Below are positions 22,640 through 33,849 of a DNA stretch of 64,000 nt, in pieces. The notes under the pieces are model-generated. The model was not told the origin of the DNA and made no database searches. It saw only the letters and a program-made list of their open reading frames with translations. The DNA comes from Tetmemena sp. SeJ-2015 (taxonomy: Eukaryota; Ciliophora; Spirotrichea; Sporadotrichida; Oxytrichidae), in assembly GCA_027382625.1 (NCBI GenBank), contig JAJKFJ010022630.1:1-64000 (forward strand), in the 5' to 3' direction. The position numbers and the translations under genes are program-made. Each line of letters opens with the position of its first letter. Position 1 is the first letter of the stretch.

Positions 22640-23145
22640 GGTTTATTTCGCAAATTATTTAAGCATCTAACATTTGAATAAAACCTTGGTGCCTTTGCTC
22701 ATTGAGAATACTTTTATCCTCTAAATCTTGTCCTTCTAGGCTAAATTTGTCATTGTTAATTAGATAACCTCCTCTTGATTTACCCCTCTTACAATCAGAC
22801 TTCTCTGACTAAAAATTCAGGCTATCTTCAATCGAATCCTACAGACATTTCGAATTTTTTGTTTTAGTCATCTTTGTTTCACTTTTAGTAGTAGTTTTCT
22901 TTAATTAAGAACTTTTCCCTGTGCTTTTGAAATCAATTTCTAACCTTTTTCTTCTTTGTCGAATGAATTTTTTTCTAAACATATTAAAGTTCCTCATTCT
23001 TTCATGATAGCTTATTCTTTTATAATAGCTTTAAGTATTCCATTCTCAAATAATTCTAGCATCATTTGATTAGAAATGTCAATTTTATTGATTAAACAAG
23101 GTGGTGAGTCTCCTTCTTCAGATAAAATTTGTGAGATCGACATTT
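22640..23145 (-). pseudogene. unrecognised ORF convergent with 22-kDa-like gene
   Basis: From ATG 23,143 the minus strand reads MSISQILSEEGDSPPCLINK and continues acidic and Leu-rich. After frameshifts it gives NFQSEKSDCKRGKSRGGYLI and a further ~40 residues toward 22,650. Its position, convergent with the 22-kDa-like gene, would suit the third TBE protein, but no zinc finger or kinase motif is seen here. Confidence 0.35.
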
Positions 23146-26100
23146 AATTTTAGAGTTGCAAAACTTATTCTTGCTATTACATTTATTTAACATTGTCAGA
23201 AATCTTTGATAATGGATAATGTTCAATTTTCTATAAAAATTAAGATTCCTTTGTCTCTTCATTTTGATAAAAAAACTTAAATTTATTTTAATTTCCTCAA
23301 GCTCTCTTTCTTAGCCTTAAAATACATAAATTTCTGGCGGGGTCATTTTCAATATGATAAAGCAATAATGCTTTGTAACTGGATAGCTTTTTATGGCTTT
23401 GTTTATCCATTAGAAGCCAAAACAAATCTCAAGGAAAGCTTTGAATTTGGCTTTTAGATTATTTAATTATACTACCCTTCTTTAAAGTCTTCCTTACCCC
23501 CAATAATTTAAGTGAAAGACCTTTCTGAGAATAAATCTGTTACAATCAAATATAACACTCCATTTGTCTCTATTTTATGATCTGATTTTAAATCCGTACC
23601 TCTTCCCTGCTACTCACTCAGCAAGAATATTCCATATTGACTTATCTAGTTTTACAAACTACTTTTCTATCTACGCTTCAACTTTCATTCCTTTCTTAGA
23701 GTTTAAAAAAAAGAAAGTGACTCTATTTCTTGAAATTAGACTCTAAAATAGAGTAAGAGGTTGATGCTACTATCACAACAGGGCTTAAACAGATTTATGA
23801 AGCCCAAATTTCTTATATATGTTTAAAGTATTCTTATTAAGTGGTGTTGACTCCTTTGGATTCTTTGTAAATTCAATTGTATTTTGATTAAGGATTGCCT
23901 TCGAAAATAATTAAATCATAGTCGTCTATGATGTGAAGATTTCCAAACCTCAATGAAATCTGGATCTTCAGCACTAGCCTCCAATAATTTTTGAGTTAGG
24001 TAATAAATTGCACACTAATTATACTACTAATTAACATTTACTTCTAATCCTGGTTTTCGTATGTGAGGAGTGATTCTCATCTCTTATAATTAGATGGTCG
24101 TTTTTGCCTAAAACTATAACTGGAACCTTATACATTTTTAAAGAAATTAAAATAAGTCCAGCAGATTTTTCATTTTTATTCCAAAAAACAAGAAAATGTT
24201 TTTTAAAATAATTTTAACAAAAAGCTAAAATTTACAAATTAAATCCCAAGTTTTAAAAAAAAACTAAGTTTTTTTTGGGGTTTTTTTTTGATTTGAAAAG
24301 CAAAGCTCGGGAAATTTTTTAAAAATCTTTTAATCCCTTAAGTTTTTAAAGGTCATCCCCTTTTTTTTAAACTACCTTTTTTTGAAGATCTCTCAATTAA
24401 TTAAGCTTTTTAAAATCTGCTCTGATCATTCATGATATCTTTAAAGCTTTTGAATCTTTTTTCACTACTTAGATTAGTAAAATCTTATGCAAGCGTGTTA
24501 ATATTTTTGAGATTACCAATTCAAAATTGGGCTACGATTTTTAAGCTCCTTAAAAATTTGATGAATGAGATTATCTTGCTGTTCTATAAAGTCCCATTTC
24601 TAAATTAATATATGATTAATTTAAAGAATAAAGCTATCAAGCTGACTGAAAGTACACGCTAGAAAAAGTGAGCACATCTATATAAAGTCTCCAACCAATG
24701 AAATTAGAACATCTCTAATCAAACGAAGTCTTTAGTCTTCTTTGATAAGTTAAATGAATTGTTTATTTAAAATTATGAATGTGATAGGTAATAGTCATAT
24801 TACTTATAGTGCATGATCGATTTTAATGATGGGTTAATCAAGTATAATTAATTACTTATCTCGAAGACTCTAATGATGGAGTTTCAAGAAGCTAAACCAT
24901 CGCGAAGGTTCAAGTTCACAGATTTCCAACCTCTTCATACATCTTGACTAGCAACCCTACTCCATTCAAGACATAGACCTTCGACCTTTCATGGAGATTA
25001 GGTTTCCTAAATTGAAACTCTGAACAATTGGAAGAGAAGGCACTTCAAGTAGTGAGTTCGACATTCTATATTCATGCACTACACCAGAGCTCAAGTACAG
25101 AAGTCATGGACAACATAAAGTTCAGATGTGTTACAGCAACAACTTCATCGTCAGGTTGAACTAGGAAATGCTCCTCCTGACTTCTCAAACACAGAGAGGG
25201 ACAAATATTGCTCTTCTTATTTTCTTAAAAGATCTATAAATGGTTTTTAAGAGGAGAGTTAATCCTTGAAAACTTCGAACTTGATGCACTATTAGTTATT
25301 TATCTTAAAATTATGAAACCATCATTAGTTAAACTATTCCTATGCCCCCTATCAAATTTAATAAGCTCATCTTGATATTGAAATAAACACTCTGGCTCTT
25401 TAAGGAAAATATAGCAAGTCCAAGTGCCTGCTCAGAGTGAGGCCTTGTGGCTAAGACAATCATTGAAGCTTATAAAAGCTTAGGTTCCACCTCGATTATC
25501 TCATAATTATAATATATAAATGAAATGACAAAAAGCTTCGCTTTAGTGCTGGGTGGGTTTTTTCTCATTTTATCTCCAAGATTTTCAATCATTCGAAACA
25601 TAATTTAAATTCTACTCTTCATAGATTATCATATTAGATTGATTAAGAAGTCAAGTAGACTTTGACTATTTCGGTTGAAAAACTTTAATATGAAATCGAA
25701 TATCTTGTTTGTAGATATATTAATATAATCTCTCAAATAATTAGAAATAATTTCTTATTGAATTTTAGCGCCAAGATTGACTTGCTAATTTACTGGATCT
25801 TACTCTTACTCATTAAGTTTATCAGACTTGTCACAACAATATTTATGTTATTCTTTTCATTTTGTTTGGCTTGAGTTGTGCTAAATCGTTAAGACTTATC
25901 TATCACAGATTTCAGTTTTGTTTAGTTGCCTGGTTGAGTATAAATTTGCTAAGGAATCTGGAAATATCTTAGATATTTGTGAGAACTTTGAACTCTTCAA
26001 TCTCAAGAACTTTATTTATATCATAATCCATAGTAGGCAGTATCATTTTAGCCTTATCAACCAGCTAAGGGTACTTTACCTCTGAGTATAAAGTCTTTTT

Positions 26101-27750
26101 TCGTCTTCGATTTATTAAGTTGTGATTATTTTAAGATTAAATAGATGAAATGGAATCATCTTTAATCTCCTATGTCATTACACAGTTTGAGAGATTCAAC
26201 TTAATGAGTTTTGTCTGTTTAGTTTTGGTTCAGGGTTTAATTTTGAATTTTTGGTTGGTGAGATTGCATTACTTATTTCTTAAAATTTAAATATTATTTA
26301 AATTTGGCGGCAAAGCTTTCATTAAGAATCTTAATTTAATATTCACTTAATGAGTTGTTAATTAATTCTTAAATAGAAACATCACTGCCTCTCATTTGTT
26401 TAAAATTTAGCCTTTTTGGAGATGTTTCATAATATTTGTTTATTTTCAAGCTACAAGAGTGAGAAGTTTGCTTATAAAAGATTATGAAAATATATTAGTG
26501 CATAATTTAGGTGAAATTAACAATTTCAGAGTAAGAGCAAACAAAATCTTATCTCTGAAAGAGATATCATGTTTTAATTCAATTAATATTCTTAATACAT
26601 ATTAAGTCAACTTAATTCTTAATTCATACAGAGTGAAAACTAAAACTTTCTTCCATAATAGATAGATTTTAACATTGCTGAGAGTAGTACTTTTCAATCA
26701 AGCAGAGTAAATAAATGTGCAAAATAGCATTCAACCTCTCAATCATTTATGCTTTTACTTAAGTGAGAACCATTATTTTTGAAGAGAGAAAATTGCCTAT
26801 TTTCATGAGAAAGGAAAGGAAGACTCAATCATATGTTATTAAAAAGATAAAAACTTAAGATTATACAAACCAATTTACTTGGAGCTATCTACACACTCTC
26901 AATTCTAATTTTATACAGCTAATCAAATTTAAGAAACTTCAGATTGAATATTTGCACTAGTAAATGAATGGAAGCAAGTCAAAAAATGTTTATTACATTT
27001 TCAATTACCTTCTTTTTTTTAAAATTCATCTTTATTTTATAAGAGTAGGTTTAGTGATCAGAGCAGTGTTTGAGGATTTTTCACTTTGACATTCGGGGGT
27101 ATTTAATTTGTAATTGACATTTTTTATATTTAAAAAATTGTTTATTTATTTTAGCGATCACCTATAAGTATTTTACCTATATCTTTGTTTATTGTGATAT
27201 CGGTTTGTTTTATGTAGAAAATTAAAAATATAAAAAATTAATTTATTACTGATTTAGTAATTTTCCTGGGTAAATAAAGCTGAAATTCTATTTTCTTAAA
27301 AAGCTAATTATTTTTGAACAAAATTTTAAAGAAATTTGGGAAAATACCTCAGAAAAAATTTCTGAAATATTTTTAACCAAGCATTTGTTTAAAATGGGGG
27401 AGTAATCTTATTTTATGTTTCTTTTCTGTTGATTGCAGGAGAAACATTTATAAGTATCTTTGCATTTCTTCATTTGTAAACTTGTTCTAGCAGTTTCTCA
27501 ATATCCAAGAGTTGTTGAATCTAGAGTTACTAAAATTTATTATTTAACTCTTTGTCTAGTTGCTCACTGGGGAATGCGTCTGGTCTAGAATATACTGTCG
27601 GGTCTTTTTAATTTAATAATGATCGAGATAAGTTGTAATTGGTTATATATTACTAAACAGTAAGGAAGACTTCCATTACCCTTTAAGAATCTGTTTATAT
27701 TATCGTATTGTAATGATCTAATACAAAAATAAATGTGTTGCCTTATGAAA
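23146..27750. other. long AT-rich region without recognised genes
   Basis: I could not support any gene. 24,180-24,380 is dominated by A/T homopolymers with one TTTTGGGGTTTT unit. 27,230-27,410 is similar in texture. 24,880-25,230 is somewhat richer in G+C and might be a decayed coding region. Confidence 0.35.
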
Positions 27751-27779
27751 GAAAGGCCTCAAAATATTCAAAATGACGG

Positions 27780-28030
27780 TCAACATTCGCTCCGCTCAAC
27801 TAGCAGGCTGAGGGAGGAAGCCAGCTTGTACCACAGTCGTACAATGCCTGTGTAAATTGAGAACTCGAGAACCTCGCAACACCTTGAGACATCATCGAAG
27901 GTGAGCTAGATGCATACTCCGGACCATCTTCGATGACCTGAGGTTGGTGCGAGGGCTATTCGAGTGGCAATACACGGCTGTAGCGTACTGTGGCTTACAG
28001 GCTGGGTTCATCACCGTCTTAGCTTGAGCA
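27780..28030. repeat. GC-rich block
   Basis: Sharp rise in G+C with an imperfect hairpin (ACATCATCGAAGGTG opposite CCATCTTCGATGACCT). It resembles in texture the other GC-rich blocks, but no clear sequence match was found by eye. Confidence 0.35.
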
Positions 28031-28605
28031 AGTCAAACTCCAAATATTATAGATAAGAAAGTGAAAATACTTGTGTTAGGATTAATTTTTTATGATATCT
28101 TTATTCATTAATTGTAAGAAAGCTCGAAATACTCAAAAATAACTACATGATCATCCTATCTCAGTTTCATTTGGACTCTAAAAGTGGATGTACACTTATA
28201 GAGTAATAATAGCAGTCTCAAGATCAACTCATCGCAAAAATTGTTAAGAGTGCAGCGCGCACTACTCTCAGATTTGAAAGTTGCTTTGCAGATAGAAAGT
28301 TAGGAGTTGCAGCTGTTCCTCATCGCATTTCTAAGTTTCAAGATGTGCACATCATTTTTGATTGATCTAAGACCTTCGACAAGCGCACTTCAGTGTTGGA
28401 GTAGCGGGCGAGATCTCCATAGATATTCCTTATCTCAAGATTATCGTAGACTAGTGTAGCAAACATGCTATCGTTGAAATGGATAAGTAAAAATGTGAAG
28501 TGAGTGAAGCGCGTATATGAACTTCAATAAGCCATTTATTATAAATAATGAAATTAATTATACACGACTAGCTGCTCAGGTGTGAGGGGATAGCGTGAAG
28601 TTTGT
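28031..28605. other. no gene recognised
   Basis: Moderate G+C, so a decayed gene is possible; no motif seen. Confidence 0.3.
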
Positions 28606-28839
28606 ATGTGTGACGAAGCTGTGTTACACCAAATTCATAAGAAGAGGAGTTGGTACGAGAGCACGATAAATAGAAGTTCAGAGTTAGAAAGTAATATAAA
28701 TAAGTGGTACTGCGGAAGTGCGAAAGACTCAGGCTTAGAAGCTTATTCCCTCGATCTCGCTCTATCAAGCGAGAGATACTGTAATTGCGTCCTTAAGAAG
28801 CAAAGAGAAGATCAAGACTGTGAGACGTTCTACTGTTGA
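28606..28839 (+). CDS. hypothetical 77-residue Cys-containing ORF
   Basis: ATG 28,606 to TGA 28,837-28,839 without any TAA, TAG or TGA. Product starts MCDEAVLHQIHKKRSWYEST and has a Cys-rich end (YCNCVLKK, then CETFYC). Composition is protein-like and less AT-biased than surroundings. No family recognised. Confidence 0.35.
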   Translation: MCDEAVLHQIHKKRSWYESTINRSSELESNINKWYCGSAKDSGLEAYSLDLALSSERYCNCVLKKQREDQDCETFYC

Positions 28840-29109
28840 CAACTCAGGCACAAAGAGAAGGAAACGAAGAAGGCATAACGTGAGTTGAACATATCAGTTT
28901 TTAATGGTTCATACTCGCAGAGTTAGAACGGCATTGGAGTTTATTACTGAATTAATTAAGGGACACGTATAAGAAAGTGCTGCTCTATCATTGATGCATG
29001 ATTAAGCATGATACAGAGATTTAAATAGTGATAAGTTGTAAGCGAGTGGAGAAGAGAAGCAAAAGTGTTGGCGAGATAAGTAGAGTTGAATATAAGAAAA
29101 GTATTTAAG

Positions 29110-29900
29110 CTTAACTAAATGACTTAAGTCACTTTTGTATATTGGGTAGAAGGATTCTTTAAGAGGTTCCTTTCTCTCTGTTTGGGCAGATGGACTAGCT
29201 TCTCATTTCGAAACTGCTCCCCACGGCAACTATGTGCTCTCGTCGTCCCTAAGTTTCTATAGTGATAAAAGACGTTGCTCACCTCGATGCTTGTATATTG
29301 CATTCCGTGCTCTGAATACCTTGCTCTACTCCTCATTAAGTAGAATGCCATAGTGCCAGGATTTCTCTACAGACAGTTAGCTTAAAACTACTAGAGAGTT
29401 GGATATAACATAGTAATTCTTGTTTTTTGGGTGTAGTCACTCTAGCTAGAAATCTCTTGTGTGTGCATCCATGATCTCTTTGCGGTTTGCAGACAGTAGC
29501 AATGGGAGCAAAAGGAAGAACTTCTGTCGGCAACTTGTTTGGAAGTATGCTTGTTAGGTAGGAATGGAACCTCGTTCCACATGAATCGTCATACATATTA
29601 GTAAATTGGGAGTCTCAGGATAGATGGTTCCATCATGTTGACAATCGATTGTTTGAGTGAGTTCTTCTCATGCAGCAGAATTGCTTTGAGGAAGAGATCT
29701 TTGTTCCATAAATGTCGGAAGAAACCAACTAAGATTATTGTTTCTCCATATGAGAGCTTCTTACTTTGCTAAGTGAGGTATGTAGAGGTCTTCCTTGCTC
29801 GGAACATGTTGCTCAACTCTTGCGGCTTCCCTCTTAATCGCTTAACATTCATTTTCCACATCTTGCTCGAGTATCGTTGTTCTATTTGAAAATCAAGTTA
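29110..29900 (-). pseudogene. TBE '22-kDa-like' protein, second close copy
   Basis: The left ~480 bases match 4,145-4,640 in DNA (for example CACCTCGATGCTTGTAT and GACTTAAGTCACTTTTG are shared), with many one- to several-base deletions. Upstream it keeps sequence missing from the first copy: a frame starting about 29,860, MWKMNVKRLRGKPQELSNMF, then LSYGETIILVGFFRHLWNK. The indels break the frame repeatedly. It shows what the 5'-truncated copy has lost. Confidence 0.55.
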
Positions 29901-30719
29901 TTATTATTGATAGATCCGAACGAAGCTAAATCTTACTATTTAATAGTGAAGATCTGATAGAGGATAGATAAGCTGAAATAGAATAGAGATAGAGAACTAA
30001 GCGAATCAGGTGGGTGCAAATTTTGAGATGGAGCTCCTTTTTATAATGTGGATGTCAATAAATTAATACTAATTAACTTTAAACTTATTATAGCAATCTT
30101 AAATGCTGGCACACTTATTAGTAGCATTAATATCGAGTTAGCAATGAAATATATAGAGCCTATTTTCTTAAGCTTCTCGTGACGTCGAATTACAATGGTT
30201 GTCAAGAATTAGTAAGCATACAAATGGTTTGACTTAAATTGAGAAAATAAGCAGAATAAGAGTATAGAAATAGGAGCATATTTAATAAGTAATAGAGAAG
30301 ATATGAAGAACATCAATAAAGACATTTTTGCACTCTGAGTTCTCGTGCGTGCTCCATGCACTAAGGCAACACATTTACATATATAATAAAGTGGCGGCTC
30401 TTCATAATTGAACTTGAATTAAGAGTGGAAAAACCTGCTAAGAGAACAAGTACTAACCTTAAAGCAAACCAAGCTAGAACTAATGTTCGGAACAGAACCA
30501 AACAGATGCTTGTGATGCCTAAGTGCAAGGGAAGAAATCTGCTGAACTTGAGCTCGAGATAGAGATCTCTGTGTCTTTAAATTGTACCAGAGTGAGAAAT
30601 CGTGGGGCGTTTTACTATCGCACCTGATTGCCCTTGTTGTGGTAGAGATCAAATGAGAGAAGAACTTTTGAATGCGAATAATTCAACGACAGTTTGAATA
30701 ATCTCAGCTCAGACGGCAC
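29901..30719. other. no gene supported
   Basis: A TGA-free minus frame runs for ~270 codons here, but such runs are expected by chance; see rejected items. Confidence 0.3.
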
Positions 30720-31740
30720 ATCAAGAAGTCCATCAGACACTAAGATTAAAAAAATATAACAAAAAGTGGGCGGTCGCTATCCTTGCTCAACTGTGAGCAT
30801 AAACATCTCGTCGACTCGCTTCTCAAAGAAACACTGAGAAAGACACGCTGCCGAGTTCGTAATTTGAGGATAAAGAAACTTAGGAATGGTGCTCAGCTAG
30901 CAAAGGCAAGCACATAACCTTGAAGGTTCAAGACAAAAAAGGAGCAAGAGGAGTAAGAAGAAAGAGATTGAGTTTATTAGCGAAATTGAATCAAGAAGAA
31001 CCTAGTATATGGGTTGTGATGTAAATGTTGTCAGCTAGATCAAAGAAATCATAGATGATGAGAGTGTAATTTAAGGAGATGTAGTTCAAAATATTAACCA
31101 TCAAAATTGCTGATGCGAAAGCGAAGAAGACAACCATCTAAACAGAAAGTAATGGCTAACAAAGATCTTCCTTATGAAATACTAATATTGTAAAGAGGAA
31201 GAGAGAGAATTTGATGTCGCGGAGATGAACTGACGTGTTGGAAAGAACGAAGGGTAACATAAATCTTTGAAAGTAAGGTTCGTTTAATCTTGCTGGCTTA
31301 GTTTCTTAGTAGATCATTGATAACATCCGCATTTACGCACTTCCTAATGGGAGATCAACTAAGAGAATTTCTCAGCATGAAGCGCTAAAATGCCTAGTTA
31401 CTGCTATTCTCACTGAACTTCGTTAGAAGGGAGTGTGGAAGTGGATGGTTGGGATTCGTGTCACAGAGAAATTCAGCAGATGAACATGCATGATATAACT
31501 TGACCAGTCAGAGAATGGTCATAGACTTCAACAGAGTGTAAGAAGAAGAAAACATTGAGGATATGGACATCGGTGACACGCTAGTTTGAAGCTACTTCAT
31601 AGAGACATGACTTGGTCAACGTATGTGCAGTCGGACATTTTGGTCTATAGTGCAACATACTTTGAAATCGATATGAAACAGAGGAATACTCTAGTGGAAA
31701 GTGAAGAGATGCAATTACACTGAACTTAGACAAATATAAA
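30720..31740 (+). pseudogene. unrecognised degenerate gene
   Basis: Consecutive plus-strand frames look coding: EIEFISEIESRRTQYMGCDV near 30,970, IKEIIDDESVIQGDVVQNI, then SFNLAGLVSQQIIDNIRIYA and LPNGRSTKRISQHEALKCLV at about 31,280-31,400, and an acidic end EEENIEDMDIGDT. G+C is above the local background. Several frameshifts are needed. I recognise no family; a transposon gene is likely from context. Confidence 0.4.
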
Positions 31741-32595
31741 TCTATTTAAAAAAAGTTAAAACTTTGAAAGTAAAGTAAATCATAGTAATAATAGCAACTT
31801 GAAACTAATATTCGTGATGCTGAGAAAACTTAAAGGTATAGTAAATCTTTATATTTAGTATCCTCATCACTTCATAAGAAGACTTTTGATTGCTGTTTAG
31901 AGTTAAAATTTAGCATGAGTTATGATGGTTAAAGAAATTAATTATACAACTTATTTTACTTGCTTATTCATATTTGGGTTGGGTGTTTGAATGTGCGTAT
32001 TGTTGAATTGTGGGACGGGCTTAGCTTCAAAGGCAAATTTATATTTAATATATATTTTAAATTATAGGAAGAGATGGATGTTAATAATATAAATTAAATT
32101 ACTCGCATATTAGCCTACTCTCAAATTTTACGTTAAATGATACTATAGGACACATCTGGCCGTATAATTTCAAAATACAATTTAAAAGTTAGGATATATC
32201 TGGGTATTTTTATTAAGAATACTTTTTTATTGATGTCTATAAATAAATGATAGCTTGAACCTTAAACAGCAAATGATGAGATATATGTTTAATTTTATGC
32301 GAAACTTTATTCTTCAGTTCTCTTACTTCTGAAAAGCATTCGAACAAATAACAGAAATCTTAAAATTCTCAAACTGACTTTCAAAGAAGCCTGTGAGATA
32401 GACATATATCTCGTGCTCCTCAATTGCTTAGTCCTAGACTCTAGAATAGTCTAAAACTACTTGATAAGTATATTAATATAAGAGATAAACATAATAAAGG
32501 TTGAGTATGATTAAATGATCGTCGATGAGTTTAACTTAGAAATACATTTAAATATTTTTTGGTTATCCAAATTTTACTTTAAAAATTAATAAATT
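31741..32595. other. no gene seen; TIR-like end at 32,495
   Basis: AT-rich. At 32,495 GGTTGAGTATGATTAAATGA then TCGTCGATG resembles the TIR of the ubiquitin elements, but no partner was found. Confidence 0.35.
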
Positions 32596-32841
32596 TTAAA
32601 ACAAAACGAAAAAAACAAAAACACAAACAACAACAAAACAACAACAAAACCAAAAACAAAAAAACAACAACAAAAAAACCAAAAACAAAACAAAAAAAAA
32701 AAAACAACACAACAAAACAAAAACAAAAACAAAAAAAAAAACAAACAAACCCAAAACAAAAAAACAAAAAAACAACAACAACAAAAACAACAAAAAAACA
32801 AAACAAAAAAACCAACAACAAAAACCCAAAACAACAACAAC
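32596..32841. repeat. A/C-only tract
   Basis: About 245 bases composed almost only of A and C, as irregular AAC/AAAC/AAAAC units. Extreme strand asymmetry. Reading frames through it are low-complexity and not genes. Confidence 0.9.
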
Positions 32842-32984
32842 AATGATTCACTTAATTAATCATAAAACAATTAGAAGAATTTTTATGAAATTTGAGAACG
32901 ATTAATTTTTACGAAATCTAAGGTTTGATTGCTCAACTCATACCTTAAATATTTATCACACATTTTTAATCTACTTACTTATGA

Positions 32985-33545
32985 GGTTTTCATCATCTTC
33001 TTGAACATCTCGGCCTCATCTCATCAATGGTGTCTTCTGTGGTAATCAACAATTAGCCTGTGTCTTGAGCACTACCACCGCCTCGATTATTGACTTGTTC
33101 TTCTTTCGCTTGTAAATCAGTAGCATCAGCTTCTCTAAGTTGACCATCACCTTACTTTCCAAGTTGCACAAGCTGTTTACAACCTGATCCTTGGATTGCC
33201 GCTAGATAGGAAAGTTTATCGAGGAGAATGTATTTATTTTTTGCTAGATGCAGCCCATCATCTGATTGAAGGCAGCCTCTGACTCAATCGCGCATGCTAT
33301 GATGACCAAAGTGTCTCTCTCGAATCGCAGTTGTAGCCATAGCACCCAATCATTGTGAGTATCAGGACTCCTGAGTTCTATGTCTAGATCAGCTCGAGGT
33401 TATCTATCGAGAGCCCCACTGCCACTTTGGTCTCACCGTCTTCCACCACCAGTTTCTTGACCTTATAGATCTCGATTTCATCTACAAAATGATCAGTAGA
33501 TACTGACTTGCTCTATCATCTTTCGATTTGCAAAGCTTTTCCATC
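32985..33545 (-). pseudogene. unrecognised protein, PH-like features
   Basis: Minus strand from about 33,520 gives VDEIEIYKVKKLVVEDGETK, then VAVGLSIDNLELIQ and SGVLILTMIGCYGYN. A frameshift follows, then RFERDTLVIIACAIESEAAF and NQMMGCIQQK, and a helical basic stretch (NLESKVMVNLEKLMLLIYKR). The beta-rich first part followed by an 'A..ESE.AFN..M..I' helix recalls a pleckstrin-homology fold, but this is a guess from pattern. G+C is high relative to flanks. Possibly a captured or germline-limited gene. Confidence 0.4.
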
Positions 33546-33849
33546 CTCACTCCCCCCAACCTTTCCCCGTTATTAGAGTCTAAAATGAGAGGGTGATAGT
33601 CAAAAGTGAAAATTTAAATTATGATTTACAAAAGGGGTTTTAAAATTATCCCCCGGGAAACGTGAAGTTTGGACCCCGCTAGTGAAAAACCCGTGAATCG
33701 TTAGTTTTAGAGTGAGCTAGATAAAATGTAGAGTTATGCTGGTGAAATACGTGAGATAGTAAAATAATGATTCTAGATAAATTAGAGTAGTTAGATATTT
33801 TTGAAATGAAATTTAAAAATTCAAGGTAAAATGCTGATTTTTGAAAAAT
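33546..33849. other. homopolymer-rich spacer
   Basis: Contains CCCCCCAACC, GGGGTTTT and CCCCCGGG runs in AT-rich DNA; possible consensus errors. Confidence 0.35.

Noticed and set aside
29833..30652. Minus-strand frame of ~270 codons without TGA, with hydrophobic stretches
   Set aside because: In DNA this AT-rich, a TGA-free run of that length is expected several times by chance over six frames of 64 kb; hydrophobicity follows from T-rich codons and no motif supports a gene.
32579..32851. Three overlapping Phe/Cys/Val-rich minus-strand ORFs of 77-90 codons
   Set aside because: They are the complement of the A/C-only tract read in three frames; low complexity, not genes.
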